Origin: Fremontodendron californicum | Taxonomy: Eukaryota > Streptophyta > Magnoliopsida > Malvales > Malvaceae | Direction: 5' to 3' | DNA: 64,000 nt | Assembly (NCBI GenBank): GCA_030761205.1 | Contig: JAULJL010000027.1 | Span: 18,478,501 to 18,542,500, forward strand | In this document: piece by piece, positions 57,589-64,000 of the stretch | Position numbering within the stretch: the first letter of the stretch is position 1 | Layout of the letters: every line of letters starts with the position of its first letter | Notes under the pieces: model-generated | The model's database searches: none | The model's input: the letters and a program-made list of their open reading frames with translations, nothing else | Told to the model about the DNA's origin: nothing | Translations under genes and position numbers: made by a program

Positions 57589-58125
57589 CTATGAGTCGAG
57601 GATATGCTTCCCATCCAGTTTTCTTACAAGCTGGCAAACAGGGTCTTTTAACATCAGATTCCCAAGATGTTGCCATTCCCTTTGGAATTGCGGCCATAAA
57701 TCAAGAATTTCTCTTTGTACGTCTCCACTAGGATGCGTCTCAAGAGAAAGTTGGATATTACCCAAATTCTCCTTACTCAGTCCATCCTTAATGAATTCAA
57801 TTTTATCATCTCGATTAGAGGACGGAATCCCAATAGAACGACATTTACCGTTACACGTCCATCGTGCACATTTGTGGCAGTTTGAACTCATGCGCTTTGC
57901 TCGTCGCTTCTTTGCAAAAGTGCTTCTACCTGTACCTGGTAAATGCAAAACAGGAAGATATTCATCTTCACGTACCTTGGCTTCAATTATCCAACGTATG
58001 TCTTCAGGAATCTCTTTGTGCATAAGCATTCTTAATCTTTCAAATCGAACTTGGTAAAGCTTCAGTAAAATATTTCGAGGAAAAGGAGGAAATCGTTTCT
58101 GCAATCATGTGAGAATATCATCCAT
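57589..58125 (-). pseudogene. Virus-like cysteine-rich protein, second copy with early stop
   Basis: Same 178-codon frame as 47103-47639, but codon 7 (58105-58107) is TGA. The rest is open, and the GRSTFAKKRRAKR block and the four cysteines are unchanged. Two other replacements were seen (Gly to Glu near residue 38, Arg to Trp near residue 144). Initiation at a downstream Met (about residue 33) would still give the core domain; whether this is used is unknown. Confidence 0.6.
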
Positions 58126-58633
58126 CCTGAAAAAAAATGAAAAAAAAATGAAAGAGAAATTGGAAGAGAAATTTATATACAATATCAGTTTTGTGGGTAG
58201 CTGATGGAACCGATTTAAATAATCACGGAGTACCGTTATCCGCCATTTAACCGGGGTTAAAAAAATAATAAAAATTATATTTACATCTAGTTATTTTCAA
58301 AACAAGGATCAGAAAGAAAAACAACCTAAAAAGACTCAAAAACAAAAAAACTCTAAATAAAATCCTAAATTCTTCCCCCCACACATAATTTTTACATTGT
58401 CATTAATGTAATGCTATTAATCCCAAATGAAAGAATCATGTGTAAGTGAAAAGAACTAATAAACAAAATAAACTTATGCAGCCTAAATGAACTTAGAAAC
58501 ACTAAACACAATTAGCAAAGAAACATAAGAAAAAGATAAAGAAAAAGAGAGCAAATCTGAGGATGGCAGTTTGGCAATGCTTTCACTAATTAGGCTGCCT
58601 CCCCCAATTAGCACTTGATTTAGTGTTTTGAAC
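58126..58633 (-). mobile_element. C-II segment between gag and cargo
   Basis: Equivalent to 47640-48137: TATA-like site near 58170, near-palindrome TTAACCGGGGTTAA near 58247, PPT-like tract near 58376. Includes the right copy (58350-58535) of the cargo-flanking repeat. Confidence 0.55.
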
Positions 58634-59572
58634 CTAACCAACACCCCTTCTTGGCATTTTAGGCTTGTCAGGCTCATATATGAAATTTCCCAAATTTATG
58701 CGTTTGAGAGGAAGCTTTCTTTGCACAACAGTGGATGCATTCTCCATTACAAGTATTATTCCATCATCCTTTGTGGTGCATATGTCATCGAGGAATGGAG
58801 CATATTTTGATACTTGTTGAATGACCTCTACAAACAAGTTGTTTAAGGTTTCCGGTATGTGTTGTTCATGTTCTTCCTCCTTGAACTTTGCAAATCTACT
58901 AGGAAAAGGTGGAGAAGAAACATTAGTAAAAAGTGAAACCTTAAACGTTACCTCAGGTGTCGAAATACTCTTATTTGGATCTTTGGCTTCATTATCCTCA
59001 AGAATAGAATCCATCTCTAATTTTGTTTCATCCTCATCTTGTTCCTCATTCTTCAAGGTCACAATAGTAGCATTCTCCTTTGGGTTAACCATCGTTTGGG
59101 CTGGGAGTTCTTCAGATCTTTGTGCTACCCATCCCACCATACTACTAGCCAATTGGCTCATTTGCTTTTCCAAACTCTGGATGCTTGCCCTTGTTTCCTG
59201 TTGAAATTGCAAAGAATCAGTAACAAGATAATAGACAAGATCTTCTAAAGAAGTACCTGAGTTTTGAGTCATATGTAGTGGTTGAAAAAGATCTGGTTCT
59301 TGAGACCATGATTCATTGAAGCTAGATGGATGAGTGTAATTGGCGTAAGGATCTATTTCTTGGTAATTTTTCGAGTAGCCATAATTAGTATGATCCCACC
59401 ATCCCTCATGGTAAGTTTTTGAGTAATGATCATACTGTTGGTCTTGGAACCCTTGATGGCCTTGACATCCTCCCATGGCCAATTGTTGAACTGGGGAGGT
59501 GAGATTGGCTTGTTGATTCTCCATGTTCATGTATGCCACCAACTCTTCAAGTGTTAGATTGCTCAATTCCAT
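58634..59572 (-). CDS. Athila-like gag C-terminal half, intact (C-II)
   Basis: 312 codons from ATG 59572, collinear with 48138-49076 with scattered replacements (for example HQVFQDQ to HQGFQDQ, PPHMTQ to PLHMTQ) and no stop. An in-frame extension upstream through poly-Lys (to 59734) enters the primer site and LTR and is unlikely to be translated. Confidence 0.8.
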   Translation of the reverse strand: MELSNLTLEELVAYMNMENQQANLTSPVQQLAMGGCQGHQGFQDQQYDHYSKTYHEGWWDHTNYGYSKNYQEIDPYANYTHPSSFNESWSQEPDLFQPLHMTQNSGTSLEDLVYYLVTDSLQFQQETRASIQSLEKQMSQLASSMVGWVAQRSEELPAQTMVNPKENATIVTLKNEEQDEDETKLEMDSILEDNEAKDPNKSISTPEVTFKVSLFTNVSSPPFPSRFAKFKEEEHEQHIPETLNNLFVEVIQQVSKYAPFLDDICTTKDDGIILVMENASTVVQRKLPLKRINLGNFIYEPDKPKMPRRGVG

Positions 59573-59698
59573 CGTTTTTTTTTTTTTTCTTTTTTTTTTT
59601 TTAAATTTGGTAATAAAAACCTGTATGTACAAGAAAATAAAACTAATTAGAACCGAAAATAAGAATAAACCAAGTAACAAATAAACTAAAGAAAACAA

Positions 59699-59716
59699 TC
59701 CCCGACAATGGCGCCA
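59699..59716 (-). promoter_or_regulatory. Primer binding site of C-II, two mismatches
   Basis: Plus TCCCCGACAATGGCGCCA. Two transitions compared with C-I suggest this copy may prime poorly. Confidence 0.8.
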
Positions 59717-59722
59717 AAAATT

Positions 59723-61584
59723 TGATGCACCCAAAATAGTGTATCTTATTTAACCTTGCACTAAAAAGATCAATTGTAAGTATAATGATTAGCAAGGGTC
59801 GAGTCCTCAGGGATTGGGTTTTAATCTATGAGTTATTAGTTTATAACTTACGTTCAAAGAAAACAATAAAAGAAAAGGGGTTTTTGAAGCCATGTTTAAA
59901 CTAAAGTAAATAATAAGAATAAGATGCAAGGCGGTATAACCAGCCAATAAAAATATATATACTAAATTAGGCGGTATAACCAGCCAATAAAAATATATAT
60001 ACTAAATTAGGCGGTATAACCAGCCAATAAAAATAAAACAAAGTTAATATACAAATTAGGCGGTATAACCAGCCAATAAAAATAAATATACTTTTAAAAA
60101 TAAGCAAACTAGAAAAGTAAGAAAACAAGTAAGTAAGAAGAATCAAATATGAAAAATATGGTTAAGGTTTCATTCTCCACCACTAGACATCATTAAGAAT
60201 CAATTTCAGATCTATCAATATCAACCAACTATCAAAGTTAACAACCGTAGATAACAACAAGCTCTGTTATCCCAATCTTTCCTTAGTTTGTCGTTAAATA
60301 GAACAAGCTCTCTATTTAATCTCTAACCATTAAACAACCTAGAATAAGCTCTCTAAATTTAATTTAATGGCAGCTTTATGATGAGAAAGATAGGTTGATC
60401 TAAGCAACAAACACATAAGCTCGGATTGTTCAACTTAGGTTATGTTCCACTTTGCAATTATTGAAAACTTGACCATAATCATTAATCACAAATTGCCACT
60501 TATGAATAGGAAATCAAGACAATTACACGGATCAAGACTCCTAGACTAGCAATAGATAATTATCAAGATCTATCTAGTTGTACACCTAAATAAATCAAGA
60601 CAACATCATGAACAATTCTTGTAGAAGAACATAAGCAACTTTGATAGAAAATTAATGATAGATAGAATCTGAAAATCAATCATAAAACATGTCTAGGGCT
60701 TTGAAATCACCCTTAACCAAATAGAAGTTTAGCCTAGCATAGGCATTGTAAACATAAACATAAAATTAAAGAGAATCTAAGAAGGAAATAAAATAAAGAA
60801 AGAAGAAGAAGAAAATAAAGAAAAAGAAAACTAGAGAAAAGAAAGAAGAAGAAAACTTAGAGAATTTTATTACAATGGCTAATTTCCTACCAATCTACCA
60901 TATCATCCTCTACAATCATCCAAGGCCCTCTATTTATACACATTTTGGAGGGCTAAATGACAAGAGACAAGCTTTACAAATTTCAAAGGTAGGTATAATA
61001 GGTGGGTGCATTTTTCTAACAATTTTCGTCATATTGTATGACAATTTTGATCAGCCAACTTGATGGTCGATTTTGTCAATATTGGAGGCCTGATCTGATC
61101 ACATGGTCTTCTAGAAAAATGTTTCCCTGTCAGTTACTGATCCATAGCCGTTGGAATCAGCTAATTTGCTGATGTGGATAATAAGATATGGGCAAAATAC
61201 GAAAACAGGTCAGCACAGACATCATTGCATATCAGCCAACTTGATGGTCGATTTCGCTAGGGAAAACGACTCCGTTTCAAGAAGTGTAAAACATAAAAAA
61301 GATAGATATGCCTCTTAACTTTGCACGGTTAATATTTCAGCCTTATTGCTTCAGTGAAACTCCAGATATAGCGGATATGGCAAAAGGTGTCGGAACTGGA
61401 ACTGAACTGGATTTGCCCTTAATTCTAGTAATCTGAAATCACTCAAAGAAACTTGTGAAAAACACCAAATTACATAAAAATATAAAAGATCATAAACACA
61501 ATTAGACTAAACAATAATAACTCGTATTTGACACAAAACAATAATAAAACATAACTAAAAACTATATAATTATACGAGTTATCA
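59723..61584 (-). mobile_element. LTR C4 (5' LTR of C-II)
   Basis: 1,862 bp; four minisatellite units at about 59928-60085. Same single-copy U3 arrangement as C3. Confidence 0.92.
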
Positions 61585-62164
61585 AGAATCATATCTTAAT
61601 CTTGATGAATCTAACCAAGCTCTTCCTAGTGTTGTTGTTTCTTTGTTACAGGAATTTGAAGAGTTATTCCCGGAGGAGATGCGAAGTGGGTTGCCTTCCA
61701 TAAGAGGCATTGAGTATCAGATTGATTTTGTATCCGGAGCAATCATTCCAAACCGACCAGCCTATAGATGTAATCCAGAGGAGAGAAAGGAACTTCAAAG
61801 GCAAGTTGAAGACTTGATGAGTAAGGGGTACATAAGAGAATGCATCCATGTGCTGTTCCAGTTCTTCTAGTGGCAAATAAGAATGGATCTTGGAGGATGT
61901 GTGTTGATTGTAGAGCAGTCAACAATATCACGGTAAAGTATCGTCATCCCATTCCTAGATTAGATGATATGCTAGATGAATTGTATGGATCTAGTATTTT
62001 TAGTAAGATAGATCTTAAAAGTGGTTACCATCAGATTAGAATGAAAGAAGGTGTTGAATGGAAAACAACTTTTAAGACTAAGTATGGGTTATATGAATGG
62101 TTAGTCATGCCATTTGGACTTACTAATGTACCTAGTACTTTCATGAGATTAATGAATCATGTTT
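61585..62164 (+). pseudogene. A4 pol: reverse transcriptase N-terminal part
   Basis: After the AGAAT duplication pol continues: LLQEFEELFPEEMRSGLPSI, RPAYRCNPEERKELQRQVED, then a 1-base frameshift near 61840, then GSWRMCVDCRAVNNITVKYR, HPIPRLDDMLDELYGSSIFS, KIDLKSGYHQIRMKEGVEWK and LVMPFGLTNVPSTFMRLMNH. It stops just before the YFDD region, joined directly to an LTR start. Confidence 0.87.
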
Positions 62165-62669
62165 TGATAGGATCCAAGATGGCCCAATTCCATTGCAATT
62201 TCTATATGGGCCAAGATCCAAGAAACTTAGCAAGAATGGGTGGAATTCACTTGGGCCATGTTTCAAGTTATTCAAGAAAGGTTACAACATGCAAGATGGG
62301 CTTGTATCCAAGTTTGGTCCATGTGACTCAAGAACACAAGGTGGCACATTACGAGGGCTTATTTTAAGTCTTGTCATTACTTAGGCATTTGGGCCTAACT
62401 TATGTAACTTATGTAATATGTCCATTAGGCTACTTTTTGAACATCCTTTTTAATTTATTAGGTTTGGGCTTGAGCATGTTCAGGCCATAATTTAAGTAGT
62501 CTTTCTTATTTAGATTAGGACTAGTAGGATTTACACTTGTAATTGGATTAGGAGTGTGCTTGGCTGATTATTAAGTCTTGCACTTAGGATAAGAGTCCTT
62601 GCCTGCCAAGGAGTTTCATTTGTATTAGGAGTTCTTAGGCTAGTTGAATTAGGGTTAGTAAGAAGGCAA
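62165..62669 (+). mobile_element. Truncated LTR, subfamily A-II, at A4 right end
   Basis: Begins TGATAGGATCC and matches 15349 onward and 12985 downward. It breaks off near GGGTTAGTAAGAAGGC, just before the TATA box. The remainder of pol and the rest of the LTR are missing. Confidence 0.8.
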
Positions 62670-64000
62670 ATCAACGAAGTTCGATCAAGTTAACTTATTA
62701 GCATCAAGTATGCTTCTCAGTGATAATGCATTTGCCAATTTTAGCGTTTATATCCTATATGAATCAAAAATAATTAACAGTCAATAAATAGCAAGTAGTA
62801 ATCATTTATGTCAGGCTTTAATACTTAAATTATTATTCTCATTATTTTAACAAAATAATAGCCCTCTATTACTATTTCGAGAAATTTAACTTTTAAACTT
62901 TTTAATGAGCTAGGACCCTTTTCATTCCAGCATAACCTTGAGTGACTCAACAAGCTATGTTGAAACTAATTGAGTAGGTAACTTAATTTACCAATTACAT
63001 CTCTATGCAACTCCTACATCCAGTTAGGTGACAACTCTTTGCCTAAATAAATCATATGCATTTCGCCTAACTTTGTCTCTAAATGTCATGCGATCAAGTT
63101 TTAAAGCATCCGGATAACATAACACCTAGTTGAGTAAGACCCACCTTCAATAACTCAAACATGTTCGTACATAAGTTTGACCTTGAATGACTCAACAAGC
63201 CTCCGAATGATAGAACTCTGGTTGCGTAACATGGACTCAATATAATTTAATGAGGGATTTCATTTAACTTTTATATAGGTCTCATTGATTTCATACTTGA
63301 TTGACATGCATAGCATTCATTCAATTACATACATCGCATATATATAATTCAAAATAAATCTATCGCATGCAATCTACTAGGATGATTATGGACTTTATTC
63401 TAGTCTAGTTTCCTTGAGCCATTAGGAAACTAGTTGGTCAAATTCCTAGGGGATACCATACATAGTCTTCGAAAGCTTTGTTGGTAATCTCCTTAGCGCC
63501 TTGTATCCTTACAAACTTGGAATTTACATAAATTCTACTTCCTATCCTAAATCTATATCTATAAAGAATATAACAGTTACATTGCTTTATCGGTAACCTC
63601 GAGTTACATTCGAGGGGAGTTAGATGAGAAGAGAATTTACAACTCCAGAATGAAAAAGAGAAGGCAGGGTGCGCAAACCCTATTTATAAAATACCAATAA
63701 GAAAATTCAACCATACATTCCCTAGTCATACTAAGGTCTAGTCCATAACCATCCTTCATGCATACATAATCATATTATAAGCATGAAATATAAACATGCA
63801 TAGTCAATATCACCTGGTGGCCTTGTGTACTATTTGCATAAAATGTCACCAAATAAATCCGAGACAATTTATCAAATCATTCTAGCAATTTCAGTTCCAA
63901 CCATTAAAACACTTATAATAACATCTTAACAATTAAGAAGGCTATCTTGAAATCGGACTTTACCTAACTTTTAGGTTGCTTGTCTTAATTAGGACAAAAC
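62670..64000. other. Unassigned, possibly part of a minus-strand LTR
   Basis: No coding segment is seen. A minus-strand TTATAAATAGGG followed by TTTGCGC (around 63675-63692) looks like a TATA/transcription start, as in plant LTRs, but neither LTR end is identified. Confidence 0.25.

Larger units (their letters stand above)
52685..61584 (-). mobile_element. Element C-II: second Athila-like retrotransposon with cargo genes
   Basis: 8,900 bp on the minus strand, same plan as C-I: 5' LTR 59723-61584, gag-like frame, cysteine-rich protein, LOG-like enzyme, 3' LTR 52685-54581. Target duplication AGAAT at 52680-52684 and 61585-61589. The LTRs lack the ~180-bp duplication found in C-I and carry 5 and 4 minisatellite units. 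Confidence 0.92.

Overview
The window looks like nuclear DNA of a flowering plant, probably a eudicot. It is AT-rich, it carries a multi-exon intron-containing gene (the 3' part of a nuclear pore gene, NUP160), and most of it is nested LTR retrotransposons with plant-type primer sites (tRNA-iMet and tRNA-Asp). The species cannot be named from the sequence alone.

Layout. 1-1669: 5' LTR and leader of a minus-strand Ty3/gypsy element (family A). 1670-10550: last seven coding exons of NUP160 on the plus strand, whose introns hold small terminal-inverted-repeat elements; one splice acceptor is tandemly duplicated. 10550-12142: AT-rich flank with degenerate DNA-transposon remnants. 12143-14149: solo family-A LTR, pieces of an autonomous Athila-type element, and a minus-strand Ty1/copia gag fragment. 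14150-41841: a nest. Copia LTR pieces are split by a family-A element (A2, 16348-35989), whose own 5' LTR is split twice by Athila-like family B elements (16596-26927, three LTRs and two internal regions; 27554-33388). A second copia element, copia RNase H debris and a large family-A pol remnant (A3) follow. 41842-62669: family-A element A4, broken open at gag and again at pol by two insertions of a third family, C (42417-51216 and 52685-61584). 62670-64000: no gene seen, perhaps an LTR on the minus strand.

Four insertions (A2, B-I, C-I, C-II) are delimited by perfect 5-bp target-site duplications and B-II by one with a single mismatch, so the order of events can be reconstructed: copia, then A2, then B-I and B-II; and separately A4, then A3, C-I and C-II.

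The most interesting content is in family C. These elements have no reverse transcriptase or integrase. Between LTRs of about 1.9-2.0 kb they carry, all in element orientation, (i) an intact 312-codon Athila-type gag C-terminal half, (ii) a 178-codon basic cysteine-rich protein resembling the small nucleic-acid-binding proteins of plant betaflexiviruses (carlavirus/vitivirus type), and (iii) an intact, intronless 215-codon LOG-like cytokinin-activating enzyme with the PGGxGTxxE signature. Both copies have this arrangement; in the second copy the cysteine-rich frame has an early stop codon. A non-autonomous retrotransposon carrying a virus-like regulator next to a hormone-activation enzyme is the best candidate here for an undescribed system. 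The function is inferred, not shown.
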